NCBI GenBank assembly: GCA_963816795.1
Contig: CAWFLT010000014.1
Span: 928,611 to 992,610, forward strand
Origin: CAWFLT01 sp963816795
GTDB lineage: Bacteria; Acidobacteriota; Vicinamibacteria; Vicinamibacterales; SCN-69-37
DNA: 64,000 nt
Direction of reading: 5' to 3'
The notes below the pieces were generated by a model that ran no database searches, was not told the origin of the DNA, and saw only the letters and a list, made by a program, of their open reading frames with translations. Below are positions 49,957 to 58,728 of this stretch, piece by piece. Position numbers and translations under genes: made by a program. Each line of letters begins with the position of its first letter. Positions within the stretch are counted from its first letter, which is position 1.

Positions 49957-50544
49957 TCAGGCTGTCGTCACCACGATGGCGCAGCAGGTTGAGGTGCCGC
50001 TGCGGCGGTACCCATGGGGAAGGCCGGAGTCGAAGTACATCGAGTCACCGGATTCCAGCGCGTGCTCCTGGCCGTCGATGTGAACGTTCAACCTGCCCTT
50101 GAGCGTGTAGATGAATTCCACGCCCGCGTGCGTGTGCAGCCGGACGTAGTCGCGCGCCACGGGCAGGAACTCGGCGTAGTACGAGTTGAACCGCCGTTCG
50201 GTCGCCGGGTAGTCCAACGACTCGAAGCGATAAGACATGTCCTTCCCATCCTGACGCTCTGGCAGCTGTACGCGTTCCGCCTTGCGGACCACCGCCACGA
50301 GAGGCTTCTCGCGCGCGCCGGCGAAGAAATAGTCGAGGCCGACGCTGAAGACGAGCGCGATCCGCAGCAGCGTCGGCAGCGTCGGGAACAGGCGCCCCCG
50401 TTCGAGTTTCGAGAGCAGCGCCGGCGACAGCCCGGTATGCCGCCCCAGTTCGACGAGTCCCATCTTCTTCTTCAGCCGTAAGGCGCGAATCTTCGCGCCG
50501 ATCCCATAGTCGCTGAGCCCTGTTTCGAGCGTTGCTGACAGCAT
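49957..50544 (-). CDS. XRE family transcriptional regulator with cupin domain
   Basis: The ATG at 50544 has GGAGG 5 bases upstream. The 195-residue protein begins with an XRE helix-turn-helix (GAKIRALRLKKKMGLVELGR, HTGLSPALLSKLERGRLFPT) and ends with a single cupin (VRLHTHAGVEFIYTLKGRLN, ESGDSMYFDSGLPHGYRR), the usual one-component sensor layout. Two perfect inverted repeats lie at 50631-50672 between it and the divergent DUF378 gene and are candidate operators. Confidence 0.92.
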   Translation of the reverse strand: MLSATLETGLSDYGIGAKIRALRLKKKMGLVELGRHTGLSPALLSKLERGRLFPTLPTLLRIALVFSVGLDYFFAGAREKPLVAVVRKAERVQLPERQDGKDMSYRFESLDYPATERRFNSYYAEFLPVARDYVRLHTHAGVEFIYTLKGRLNVHIDGQEHALESGDSMYFDSGLPHGYRRSGTSTCCAIVVTTA

Positions 50545-50630
50545 TCCGCCTCCGGTTGTCGTGACAGTCACATTACGCGAGGTTCTTGTCGTCGCATTCA
50601 CATGACTTTGCGGCCGAGCGCTGATTTTAC

Positions 50631-50672
50631 TGCACAGCAAACAAATGTGCACTACAGTCAATACCTGTATTG
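50631..50672. promoter_or_regulatory. Two adjacent inverted repeats, candidate operators
   Basis: TGCACA at 50631-50636 and TGTGCA at 50646-50651 form a perfect 6-bp inverted repeat with 9 bases between. CAATAC at 50659-50664 and GTATTG at 50667-50672 form another with 2 bases between. Both lie in the 167-base gap between the XRE-cupin gene and the divergent DUF378 gene, in a stretch that is AT-richer than its surroundings. Confidence 0.6.
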
Positions 50673-50711
50673 CGCTGGCGAGGGGCCGGACGCAGCACAG
50701 GAGGAAGAGTC

Positions 50712-50951
50712 ATGAAGCAGATCGACGTCATCGCCGCGGTCCTCGTCGTCGTCGGAGCGCTCAACTGGGGGCTCGTGGCCGTCGCCCGGTTCGACCTCGT
50801 GGCCGCGCTGTTCGGGATGCCGTTCGGTGAGGTCTCGGCGAGCAGCGCATTCGTCTACGGGCTGGTCGGCCTGGCCGGGCTGTATCAGGCAGTGTCGTGG
50901 AAGCGCGTGCAGAGCCGCTGGGCGCAGCCCGCGGCGATCGCGACTCGTTAG
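50712..50951 (+). CDS. DUF378 small membrane protein
   Basis: The ATG at 50712 follows AGGAGGAAGA. The 79-residue protein has two membrane helices (IDVIAAVLVVVGALNWGLVA and AFVYGLVGLAGLYQAVSW) with the NWGLVAV motif of DUF378, an inner-membrane family of unknown function. It lies 37 bases before the fasciclin-domain gene, and the two look like one transcription unit, possibly under the divergent XRE-cupin regulator. Confidence 0.9.
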   Translation: MKQIDVIAAVLVVVGALNWGLVAVARFDLVAALFGMPFGEVSASSAFVYGLVGLAGLYQAVSWKRVQSRWAQPAAIATR

Positions 50952-50988
50952 TTCGTCAATTCGCAACTCGATCAAGGAGCAGAGACAA

Positions 50989-51483
50989 ATGAAGAAGATG
51001 ATTGCAGGAATCGTGGCCGCGATGACCATCACCGGCGCCGCCGCCAACATGGGTGCGGCGACCGCTGACAAGGACATCGTCGATACCGCGGTGGCGGCCG
51101 GATCGTTCAAGACGCTGGCGAAGGCACTCCAGGCGGCCGACCTCGTCGCAACATTGAAGGGACCCGGGCCCTTCACGGTGTTTGCGCCGACCGACGAGGC
51201 GTTCGCGAAGCTGCCCGCAGGAACGCTCGAGGCGCTGCTGAAGCCCGAGAACAAGGCAAAGCTGCAGCGCATTCTCACGTCGCATGTCGTCGCCGGGAAA
51301 ATCATGGCGGCCGACGTGGTCAAGGCCAGTTCGGCGAAGGCAGTCAGCGGGGACACGCTGACGATCGCAACCCGCGACGGCGGCGTGACCGTTGACGGCG
51401 CGAAGGTCGTGAAGACCGACATCGCCGCGACCAACGGCGTCATTCACGTGATCGACAGCGTCATCCTGCCGAAGGGTGACTAG
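50989..51483 (+). CDS. Exported fasciclin (FAS1) domain protein
   Basis: The ATG at 50989 has AAGGAG upstream. The 164-residue protein has a signal peptide (MKKMIAGIVAAMTITGAAAN) and one FAS1 domain (DIVDTAVAAGSFKTLAKALQ, GPFTVFAPTDEAFAKLPAGT, ILTSHVVAGKI, TNGVIHVIDSVILPKGD). Bacterial single FAS1 proteins are secreted or periplasmic and are linked to adhesion or envelope stress. It follows DUF378 closely and precedes the SDR/DUF2867 gene by 9 bases. Confidence 0.95.
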   Translation: MKKMIAGIVAAMTITGAAANMGAATADKDIVDTAVAAGSFKTLAKALQAADLVATLKGPGPFTVFAPTDEAFAKLPAGTLEALLKPENKAKLQRILTSHVVAGKIMAADVVKASSAKAVSGDTLTIATRDGGVTVDGAKVVKTDIAATNGVIHVIDSVILPKGD

Positions 51484-51492
51484 GCCGGGGGC

Positions 51493-52905
51493 ATGGACGC
51501 ACCAGTCCTCCTCACCGGCGCGACGGGGTACATCGGCGGCCGTCTTCTTCGACATTTCGAAGAAGCCGGCCGTCCGGTGCGGTGCCTTGCGCGGCATCCC
51601 GAACGCGTCAAGGCCACCCGATCAACGACGGAGATCGTCCAGGGTGATTGCCTCGATGAGGCGTCGCTGGGTCTCGCCCTCGCGGGCGTGGACTCGGCTT
51701 ACTACCTGGTGCACTCCATGTCGGTCGGCGCCGATTTCGCGAAGGTGGATCGGCGTGCCGCTGCAAACTTCGGCCGCGCGGCGGTTCGTGCCGGCGTCCG
51801 GCGCATCATCTATCTGGGCGGTCTGGCCGATCAGGCGGGTCCGCTCTCCAGCCATCTCCAGAGTCGGGCCGAAACCGGATCCGTCCTGCGCGCCAGTGGC
51901 GTCCCGGTCATCGAGTTCAGGGCATCGATCGTGGTGGGCGCCGGTAGTCTGTCGTTCCAGATGATCGAGGCACTGGTGGAGCGGCTGCCCGTCATGGTGT
52001 GCCCGCGGTGGGTCGCGACGTCGACCCAACCGATGGCCGTTGACGACGTGGTGGCGTACCTGGCGGCGGCCCTGGAACTGCCCGAGACCAGCAGTAAAGT
52101 GTTCGAGATCGGCGGTCCCGACGTCGTCTCGTACGGTGACATCATGCGCGAGTACGCGCAGCTCCGCGGGCTGCGCCGCTGGCTGCTGCCGGTGCCGTTG
52201 TTGACGCCGCACCTGTCGGGTCTCTGGCTCGCATTGGTGACACCGGCGCAGGCCCGTGTCGGCCGCGCGCTGGTGGAAGGGTTGAAGAACCCGACGGTGG
52301 TCAGATCGTCCGCAGCACGCGACACGTTCCAGATCGAACCGACACCGTTGCGCGTGGCGCTGGCGAACGCGATAGAGGGCGGCGCTCAGTTGCGTCAGAA
52401 GGTCGACACGCGGACCACTGTTCTGGACGCGCCCCCTTCGCAGGTCTTTGCTCCGATCAGGCAGATTGGCGGCACGAACGGCTGGTATTTCGGGAACTCT
52501 CTCTGGCGAGCTCGAGGCTGGCTGGATCTCGGGTTCGGCGGCGTAGGCATGGGACGCGGCCGCCGCGACCCCGAGAACTGCGGGCTGACAGATGTCATCG
52601 ACGGCTGGACCGTCGACGCCTACGAACCGGATCGACGCCTGCGGCTCAGGGCCGACCTGAAGTTGCCCGGCCGCGGCTGGCTGGAATTTCAAGTCACGCC
52701 GCTCGACGACGGCCGGCGATCGCTCATCCGCCAGACGGCGACGTTCGACCCTCGCGGCCTGCTGGGGCGCGCGTACTGGTACAGCCTCCTTCTCGTGCAC
52801 GAGTGGATGTTCAGCGGCCTCCTGCGCGAGATCGCGCGTCGCGCCAAGCTACGCAGAATCGAGCTCGACGACGAGGCGCCGGAGTGCCCGACTATCGGGA
52901 GCTGA
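51493..52905 (+). CDS. SDR-family NAD(P)-binding protein with C-terminal DUF2867
   Basis: A 470-residue intact protein. The N-terminal Rossmann domain (PVLLTGATGYIGGRLLRHFE, VDSAYYLVHSM) is of the atypical, NmrA/epimerase-like SDR type. The C-terminal part (FGNSLWRARGWLDLGFGGVG, ATFDPRGLLGRAYWYSLL) is the DUF2867 polyketide-cyclase-like domain. This two-domain layout is a known family of unknown substrate, likely cytosolic and redox-related. It is the last gene of a compact run with DUF378 and fasciclin. Confidence 0.92.
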   Translation: MDAPVLLTGATGYIGGRLLRHFEEAGRPVRCLARHPERVKATRSTTEIVQGDCLDEASLGLALAGVDSAYYLVHSMSVGADFAKVDRRAAANFGRAAVRAGVRRIIYLGGLADQAGPLSSHLQSRAETGSVLRASGVPVIEFRASIVVGAGSLSFQMIEALVERLPVMVCPRWVATSTQPMAVDDVVAYLAAALELPETSSKVFEIGGPDVVSYGDIMREYAQLRGLRRWLLPVPLLTPHLSGLWLALVTPAQARVGRALVEGLKNPTVVRSSAARDTFQIEPTPLRVALANAIEGGAQLRQKVDTRTTVLDAPPSQVFAPIRQIGGTNGWYFGNSLWRARGWLDLGFGGVGMGRGRRDPENCGLTDVIDGWTVDAYEPDRRLRLRADLKLPGRGWLEFQVTPLDDGRRSLIRQTATFDPRGLLGRAYWYSLLLVHEWMFSGLLREIARRAKLRRIELDDEAPECPTIGS

Positions 52906-52960
52906 CCGGACGATTCGACAAGAGGCTCCCGTCAGGCGGCTCGTGCGTCGAGAGCGAGCG

Positions 52961-54307
52961 TCAGCTCGCGCGCTTCACCGGTGGCGGAGCCCACGTCCCG
53001 TCCGCGACTTCCTTCTTCGGTGCGTAGAGCCGCAGCGCCAGCTTGAATTCGGCGTCTTTGGGCGCCGGCAGCCAGTTGCTTTCCTTGTCTTTGCCCGGCG
53101 AGTCGCTCTGGATGTACAGCGTCAGTCCGCGGTCAGCATCGAACGCCAGACGGCTGCGGTCGCCGAGCGCGTAGCGATTGATCGGGTTGGCGACGAGATA
53201 GGCATCGTCGTCGTACATCGTCAACGACCAGAACGCGTCGACCGGCGGGATCTCGGCCTTGGTGAAATGCAGCGTGTAATTGTTCGCGCCGTTGAACCGC
53301 TTACCGTCGCCGTCGAGTTCCGCAAACGGATACACGGCATCCTCGGGCAGGTTGCCTCCGACGCCGAAGAAGGTCCAGCCCGCGCGGTAGGTGTACTTCG
53401 TGCCGTAGCGGCCCATGTCGAGCGCAATTTGCCAGCCGTTGACCACCTTGCCGCGCACGGTCTCGCGCATTGCCTTGACCCCGGCAGCGACGCCGGCCTC
53501 GATCGCCTGGCGCACCTCTGGCGTGAACGCGTCCATGCGGAACATGGCTCCCGGTGCGATGCCGAGCGTCGCCAGCCGCGCCATCGTCTTCGGATCGTCC
53601 GGTTCCGGCGGGTTCGTCACCAGGAGGCGATTGAGACGGTTGAAGAAGTCTTCGGGCGACAGCGCCAGTACTTGCTTCGGCACCGGGGTCTTCGCGTCCA
53701 CGCCTTCTTTGAGTGGTACGTTGTCCGGCGGCGTGTAGGGCTTGCCCCATGACGAGAGCGGGACCAATTTGTACTGGTCCTGCAACGCATGGACGGCGGC
53801 GTAGTCCTCAGGTCCACCGGTATACGTGCGCCCGCCAATCAAGGCCAGGTTCGTCGCCACCCGCAGTTCGGTCACGCCCTGGGGCAACGTGCCCTTCCAC
53901 GTCGGACCGACGATGGCGAAGTGCCCGCCTGTGCTGCCGACGGTACGGGACCCCGGAGTCTGCGGCACGTTGTTCCACGCGTCGATGACTTGCATCATCC
54001 AGTACCGCTTTCCCATGTCAGGCACCGACAGGACCATCGGTTCTTTCGACAGATCCACGTTCGCCAGCGAGTAGAGCGTGTCGACGTTGAAGCCGACCAC
54101 GGTTCGATTCGAGGCGTCGGGAAACGCTCGATAGTGAACGAACTGGTTGATCGGGGCACGGGCCTGGTCGGCCTTGGACACATGCGTGGCCGTGTCGATC
54201 TGGATCTCGATATAGACGAGCGGCATGCAAAAGACCCATGCCTCCTGCGCGATGGCCTTCGCTTCGTCCGGAGTGATGGACGCAGATTGCTGTTGGGTCA
54301 TGGTCAT
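52961..54307 (-). CDS. DUF1254/DUF1214 domain-containing protein
   Basis: The ATG at 54307 (MTMTQQQSASITPDEAKAIA) has GAGG 5 bases upstream. The 448-residue protein has the DUF1254 part (EAWVFCMPLVYIEIQIDTAT, VVGFNVDTLYSLANVDLSKE) and the DUF1214 part (YTLHFTKAEIPPVDAFWSLT, MYDDDAYLVANPINRYALGD). Family members are found across bacteria without a proven activity. No signal peptide is seen with this start. The frame is intact. Confidence 0.92.
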   Translation of the reverse strand: MTMTQQQSASITPDEAKAIAQEAWVFCMPLVYIEIQIDTATHVSKADQARAPINQFVHYRAFPDASNRTVVGFNVDTLYSLANVDLSKEPMVLSVPDMGKRYWMMQVIDAWNNVPQTPGSRTVGSTGGHFAIVGPTWKGTLPQGVTELRVATNLALIGGRTYTGGPEDYAAVHALQDQYKLVPLSSWGKPYTPPDNVPLKEGVDAKTPVPKQVLALSPEDFFNRLNRLLVTNPPEPDDPKTMARLATLGIAPGAMFRMDAFTPEVRQAIEAGVAAGVKAMRETVRGKVVNGWQIALDMGRYGTKYTYRAGWTFFGVGGNLPEDAVYPFAELDGDGKRFNGANNYTLHFTKAEIPPVDAFWSLTMYDDDAYLVANPINRYALGDRSRLAFDADRGLTLYIQSDSPGKDKESNWLPAPKDAEFKLALRLYAPKKEVADGTWAPPPVKRAS

Positions 54308-54362
54308 AAAAGCCTCTACGCTACAACCGCTGGCCGAGACGCCCACCATCCCCCGCGGTGCC

Positions 54363-54911
54363 TCACTCACGACATGCCGTGACCGCTGGTCGAGCCGGCC
54401 ACATGCTTCGGCGCAAATCCTGGAATAGAGGGACGTCCGCATGGAGGCGTGGCTGTGAAAAGCACATCACGTACCCGGCGCGCCTGCGGACCCTCGAAAC
54501 CAAGCACACCCCGCCGCGGAAGTGGACGGCTGCCGGCAGCCACACCTCGTTGTTCACTCTGCGCCGCAGGAACGATAGCTGCGAGCCCTTGTGCAGGCGA
54601 ACCAGCACACCGAAGCCGGTCGACAACGTGTCGATGGCCTCGGCGTCGAGCCGCACGAGCTCATGATCGGACTCGCTGATCCAGGCGCGGAGGGAGAACT
54701 TCTGCATCTGCCTTCCCTCGTGCGTCCGCGGTTTCGCCTTCGGACGCGGCGTGAGCGAGAGCGCGATCGTGTCGTGCCCCTCGATGGCCTCACGCCCCCG
54801 CATGTCGATGTCGAAGACGATGAAGATGTCGTCGACGATGGCTTCGAACTCGCGCCGCTGCCCCGCCAGATCGCGCTCCTGCCGCGCCCGCTCTTTGGTC
54901 GGCTGCTCAGT
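54363..54911 (-). pseudogene. 5'-truncated remnant of an exported lipoprotein-sorting-like protein
   Basis: The text KERARQERDLAGQRREFEAI, TIALSLTPRPKAKPRTHEGR, AWISESDHELVRLDAEAIDT and FGVLVRLHKGSQLSFLRRRV, then NNEVWLPAAVHF, closely follows the C-terminal half of an acidobacterial exported family that normally has a signal peptide and about 100 more N-terminal residues. Here these are missing: upstream the frame runs into the end of the DinB gene. No start codon fits. The final residues (after FRGGVCLVSRVRRRAG) also seem altered. It is therefore called a fragment rather than a gene. Confidence 0.6.
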
Positions 54912-55449
54912 GAGACTGCGGCGGCGTCTTTTCGTCCGCAGTGGGGCCGTAAAGACAAGGCAGCGGGACGTCGTTCATCCGCAGGTATACAGAGAGCTGC
55001 GCACGGTGATGGACGAAGTGGTTGATGGTGTTTCGCAGTACGTCCTTGCGAATACCTTGGTCGATCACTTGGCCGCCGTACAATAGCCTCCAGGTCTGCG
55101 CCATGTTTGTGTCGCTGGCGTTCGCAAGCACGGCGCGAAGCTCCTGTACGTTGTCGTCGAACTCCCGGAGCAGCGTCTCAGTAGGCTCGAGGGAGTACGC
55201 TGGACCGTTCGCAAGATCCAAGTCGATTCCCCTGACGATATTCGCCATCATCGCCGGCATCCTCGCCACAAGTTGCGCGAGGTGGCCGAGTGCAGACGAC
55301 CTGGGGTGTGGTTTCCAGTCCCCCTTGCCGTTCGGCACGCGCTCGAGCAACCTGCGTGTCGCAGGCAGCTCGTAAGCGAGCTCGGCGACGAACTCATTGG
55401 CGATCGCCATGTCCTCATGCGCCTGGATTTCGCGGCCGGGGTCTGTCAT
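54907..55449 (-). CDS. DinB family protein
   Basis: A 180-residue intact protein with the DinB four-helix pattern: EFVAELAYELPATRRLLERV, HPRSSALGHLAQLVARMPAM (first His), and RNTINHFVHHRAQLSVYLRM with the HFVHHRAQ metal site, then LPCLYGPTADE. Such proteins bind a metal and may be thiol transferases. The start at 55449 has a GGAGG box about 10 bases upstream. It sits between two truncated gene remnants. Confidence 0.93.
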   Translation of the reverse strand: MTDPGREIQAHEDMAIANEFVAELAYELPATRRLLERVPNGKGDWKPHPRSSALGHLAQLVARMPAMMANIVRGIDLDLANGPAYSLEPTETLLREFDDNVQELRAVLANASDTNMAQTWRLLYGGQVIDQGIRKDVLRNTINHFVHHRAQLSVYLRMNDVPLPCLYGPTADEKTPPQSH

Positions 55450-55516
55450 GAGGCCTGCGCCTCCTCTACTTTGCGTCGGATCGAGGTCGACAACAGCTCC
55501 TCCACGGGTGGCGGCA

Positions 55517-56062
55517 TTATCGAATCACGACGGCGATCGCCGTTGCATCGTCGCGCAGATGCCGGCCGGCAAATCTCGTGACCTCGTCGAACAGGCCGCG
55601 CAGCATGCCCTCAGCTGTCGACGAGCGATGTCGAACGACCGTTTCCAGAAAGCGATCGTCGCCGAACTCGAGGCCTTCTGATGATTCCGCCTCTGTGATG
55701 CCATCCGTAAATAGCACCAGGCGATCGCCTGGATCGAGCCGGACTTCGTCCTGCTCATAGGTTGCAAGGTCGAACATGCCGACCACCATTCCACCAGCGG
55801 CCAGGCGCACGACCGAGCCGTCGGCGCGGACGATGGCCGGAGGGTTGTGGCCGGCATTGCTATAAGTCAGACGTCGCGTGGCCGAGTCGTAAACGCCGTA
55901 GAAAAACGTCACGAAGCGTCGGAGATCGACATTCCTGCAAAGCGCCTGGTTCAGCTGTGAGACAACCGAGCGCGGTGTTGAATCGGTCAGCGCAAACGCG
56001 CGAACAGACGCTTGCAAGCTCGACATTTGAGCTGGCTCATCGTCGTCGTCCCGATCGTCCAA
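55517..56062 (-). pseudogene. 5'-truncated PP2C / SpoIIE-type phosphatase
   Basis: The 181-codon frame holds only the second half of a SpoIIE-like domain: SSLQASVRAFALTD, RRFVTFFYGVYDSATRRLTY, NAGHNPPAIV, LFTDGITEAE and LRDDATAIAVVIR. The first half with GGDYYD and the VADVSGKG helix is absent. The bases where it should be (56030-56062) encode only Asp and Arg runs, and the next gene (SDR) begins at 56083. Two of the metal-binding Asp are therefore lost and activity is not expected. The break differs from the frame changes elsewhere because a whole half is missing. Confidence 0.7.
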
Positions 56063-56082
56063 GCCGGTCTGAGCCTTCGTGA

Positions 56083-56925
56083 TCAGGCGTGATCGTGTGC
56101 GAGGGAGGCGGACAGCTCGCGGTGGGCTTGGGCCTGTGCGAGAAGCGTGTTGGCCTTGGCCTCGAACGTCTCCACTGCATCGGCGCCGGCGGCAAAACGG
56201 GCCGGCGGCTCCTTGAGCCCGACGAGCGTGACGAGGGCCTTGGCGAGCTTGGCGGGATCGCCACCTTGCTTCCCGTCCATACTTTTCCAGGCGGCGACGA
56301 TCTCCCTGGTCCGTTCGGCATAGCCGTCAACGGAGGGCTGAGCGTAGGTGGTCGAGTCGTTGCTGAGTAGCTCGGTACGGAAGAATCCAGGCTCGACAAG
56401 CATCGTGCGGATTCCGAAGGCGGCGATCTCTGGCGTAAGCGACTCCATCCACCCCTCAATGCCGAACTTCGCGGCGGCGTACGCCGTGCAGAACATTTGG
56501 CCGGCGATGCCGGCGGTCGAAGAGATGGCCACGAGCAGGCCAGAGCGCTGCCTGCGCATCACTGGCAATGCGGCGCGCGTGACATTCATCGGACCGAAGA
56601 GGAGCGTCTCGATCTGATTGCGGACCTGTTCCGGGCTGAGTTCCTCGAAGAAGCCGGCGAAGAAATTACCCGCGTTGTTGACCAGAATGTCGATGCGGCC
56701 GAACCTCGCGACGGTGGCCTCAATGGCTGCCTCCGCATCCTGCGGCCGAGTCACGTCGAGCTTGATGGCCAGCAAGTTCTCGTGGTCGCCCACTGCGACC
56801 GCGACCTTCGTCGCATCGCGGCCAGAGGCGACAACGGCGTGGCCTGCGGTCAGGGCGGCCTTGGCGATGTCGACACCCAAGCCTCGACCAGCGCCGGTGA
56901 TGAGCCACACTTTCTTTTCACTCAC
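56083..56925 (-). CDS. Short-chain dehydrogenase/reductase
   Basis: Starts at GTG 56925 with GAGGA upstream. The 280-residue protein has the cofactor motif TGAGRGLG near 10-17, LDVTRPQDAEAAI, NNAGNFFAG, the Ser in AISSTAGIAG and catalytic YAAAK. It has an extended C-terminus (VETFEAKANTLLAQAQAHRE) as in the DltE/oxidoreductase subgroup that often acts as a ketoreductase. It is cytosolic. The substrate is unknown. Confidence 0.93.
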   Translation of the reverse strand: MSEKKVWLITGAGRGLGVDIAKAALTAGHAVVASGRDATKVAVAVGDHENLLAIKLDVTRPQDAEAAIEATVARFGRIDILVNNAGNFFAGFFEELSPEQVRNQIETLLFGPMNVTRAALPVMRRQRSGLLVAISSTAGIAGQMFCTAYAAAKFGIEGWMESLTPEIAAFGIRTMLVEPGFFRTELLSNDSTTYAQPSVDGYAERTREIVAAWKSMDGKQGGDPAKLAKALVTLVGLKEPPARFAAGADAVETFEAKANTLLAQAQAHRELSASLAHDHA

Positions 56926-57183
56926 GGCATATCCTCACTTGACCTTAACCACGAGCGAGAGATCGAACGTGGTCCTGCAAATCTAAGATGACCGCACCCG
57001 TCTGTGCCCTGTTCGCCGGACCTCAACACGCGCGACAGGTGGGCAGACGCCTCCGCAGCCTGATTTCGGGAATCCGCTTGCCAGCCTAACACCAGGAGCG
57101 GACGTACCGCAGAACGACCACACCGCGGCTGAACCGGCGCTCATCCACCATTTCAAGTTTCAGTCTGCGGCCACGATCTGCCG
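56926..57183. other. Non-coding stretch with a possible short coding remnant
   Basis: No complete gene is visible. On the minus strand before a stop at 57086-57088 the text RLKLEMVDERRFSRGVVVLR looks coding but has no clear start and no recognised family. Together with the DapB-like piece at 57184-57336 it suggests decayed genes. Confidence 0.3.
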
Positions 57184-57336
57184 CTAAAGGTCGAGCACCG
57201 CGTCCAGCCCTCGATGGACGCCGACCAGCCGTGAGACCCGCCGGATGGCGAGCAGGGCCCCGTCGACATACGGCTTGGCGCTGCTGCCTGAATCGTGGCG
57301 GATGGAAAGCCGTTGATCCCTGGGCTCAATAGCCAT
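57184..57336 (-). pseudogene. dapB: C-terminal remnant resembling dihydrodipicolinate reductase (DapB)
   Basis: A 50-codon frame from an ATG at 57336 reads LSIRHDSGSSAKPYVDGALL then AIRRV and ends RGLDAVLDL. This resembles the last 40 residues of actinobacterial-type DapB, where (T/S)IRHDS is followed by GVLLAVR and a GLEPLLDL end. The catalytic HHxxK region is not present. It is a fragment; whether it is the remains of a native or an acquired dapB is unknown. The family match is from memory. Confidence 0.4.
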
Positions 57337-57423
57337 TCGGCAGACGCTCACCGACGGACCGGAGTTGGCCGGGAGCGGACTATCGGTCGGCTCACTTGCG
57401 GATCGGCGCCTCAGAACAGCGAT

Positions 57424-58716
57424 TCAGTGCTTGCCGTCGCAGCCGTCAGCCCGTGCGAGGAGAAATGCCCTTTCCCGCGCGTTGCGGGTCAGCGTGGCCG
57501 CGGCCTGGAATTCTGAACGCGCCTCGGCCAGTCGTCCGGCCCGGAACAGAAAGTCGCCCCTCGCCGCCGGCAGCGGCGCGTAGTTCCGCAGGGTTGCGGC
57601 GTCGGCGATCTCGTCCACCAGTCTGAGACCCGCATCGGGCCCGAAGGCCATGCTGTGGGCGATCGCGCGATTGAGATCGACCACGGGCGACGGCGCCTCG
57701 ACGCGCAACCGATCATAGAGCGCAGCAATGCGCGGCCAGTCAGTATCGGCGGCGCGGCGCGCGCGAGCGTGGCAGGCGGCAAGCGCGGCTTGCAGCACAT
57801 ACGGGCCGGCGCCGCCAAGCGCTTCGGCGCGGGCCAGTGCATCGAGGCCCCGGCCGATCAGCAAGTGATCCCAGCGTGCGCGATCCTGCTCGGTGAGGGG
57901 TATGAAGGCTCCGTCCGGCCCGGTGCGCGCCTTCTGGCGCGACGCCTGGATCTCCATGAGGGCCAGGAGGCCGAGCACTTCTGCTTGATCTGGGGCATCC
58001 TCGGGCATCAGACCGGCGAGTATGCGGCCGAGCCGTTGCGCCTCCAGGCATAGGCCCGGCCGGACAAGGTCGTCGCCCGCCGTGGCCGCATACCCTTCAT
58101 TGAAAATCAGGTAGATGACCTCGAGCACCGAGGGCAGGCGCGCCGCGCGTTCGGCGCCGCGCGGCACCTCGAAGTTCAGTCCGGCCTTTGCGATCGCCTT
58201 CTTCGCGCGGACGATACGCTGCGCGATCGTGGCCTCGCTCGACAGGAACGCGCGGGCGATCTCGTCCGTCGTCAGGCCGCCGACCACCTTGAGGGTGAGC
58301 GCCGCGCGCGCGTCCGGCGACAGCATGGGGTGGCAGGCCGTGAAGATGAGGCCCAGCAAGTCGTCGCCGAGATCATCGTCCATGGAAGCTTCGATCGCCT
58401 CGGCGGCGCCGTCGCCTGTCTCGGCCAGCGTCCGCGCGATCTCCTGGTGCTTGCGCTCGCGCATCTTGTCGCGCCGGAAGCCATCGACGGCGAGACGTTT
58501 GGCGACGGCCATGAGCCAGGCTCCCGGATTATCAGGAACGCCGATCCTCGGCCACTCGGATAGAGCGACGACCAGCGCGTCTTGCGCCAGCTCCTCGGCA
58601 AGATCGACACTCCGTGCGAAGCGGGCCAGGCCCGCGATGAGCCTGGCCCGTTCAATGCGAAAGGTCGCCTCTATTGCTTGATGAGTTTCCGCCTGGTTCG
58701 TGTCGCCTGCGGTCAC
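57424..58716 (-). CDS. ECF sigma factor of the ECF42 type with long C-terminal extension
   Basis: Starts at GTG 58716. The 430-residue protein has sigma region 2 (LARFARSVDLAEELAQDALV, WLMAVAKRLAVDGFRRDKMR) and region 4 (LTLKVVGGLTTDEIARAFLS, ATIAQRIVRAKKAI), then about 230 residues of helical TPR-like extension (YLIFNEGYAATAGDDLVRPG, GPYVLQAALAACHARARRAA). This is the ECF42 layout, in which the extension is needed for function and no anti-sigma factor is used. It follows a DGPF/YCII gene by 12 bases, the standard neighbour of this group. Confidence 0.93.
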   Translation of the reverse strand: MTAGDTNQAETHQAIEATFRIERARLIAGLARFARSVDLAEELAQDALVVALSEWPRIGVPDNPGAWLMAVAKRLAVDGFRRDKMRERKHQEIARTLAETGDGAAEAIEASMDDDLGDDLLGLIFTACHPMLSPDARAALTLKVVGGLTTDEIARAFLSSEATIAQRIVRAKKAIAKAGLNFEVPRGAERAARLPSVLEVIYLIFNEGYAATAGDDLVRPGLCLEAQRLGRILAGLMPEDAPDQAEVLGLLALMEIQASRQKARTGPDGAFIPLTEQDRARWDHLLIGRGLDALARAEALGGAGPYVLQAALAACHARARRAADTDWPRIAALYDRLRVEAPSPVVDLNRAIAHSMAFGPDAGLRLVDEIADAATLRNYAPLPAARGDFLFRAGRLAEARSEFQAAATLTRNARERAFLLARADGCDGKH

Positions 58717-58728
58717 CCCGCAAGGGTA

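Noticed and set aside
54907..55449. DinB gene as an insertion that split one flanking gene
   Set aside because: The two flanking remnants belong to different families and are both C-terminal pieces, so they are not halves of one gene.
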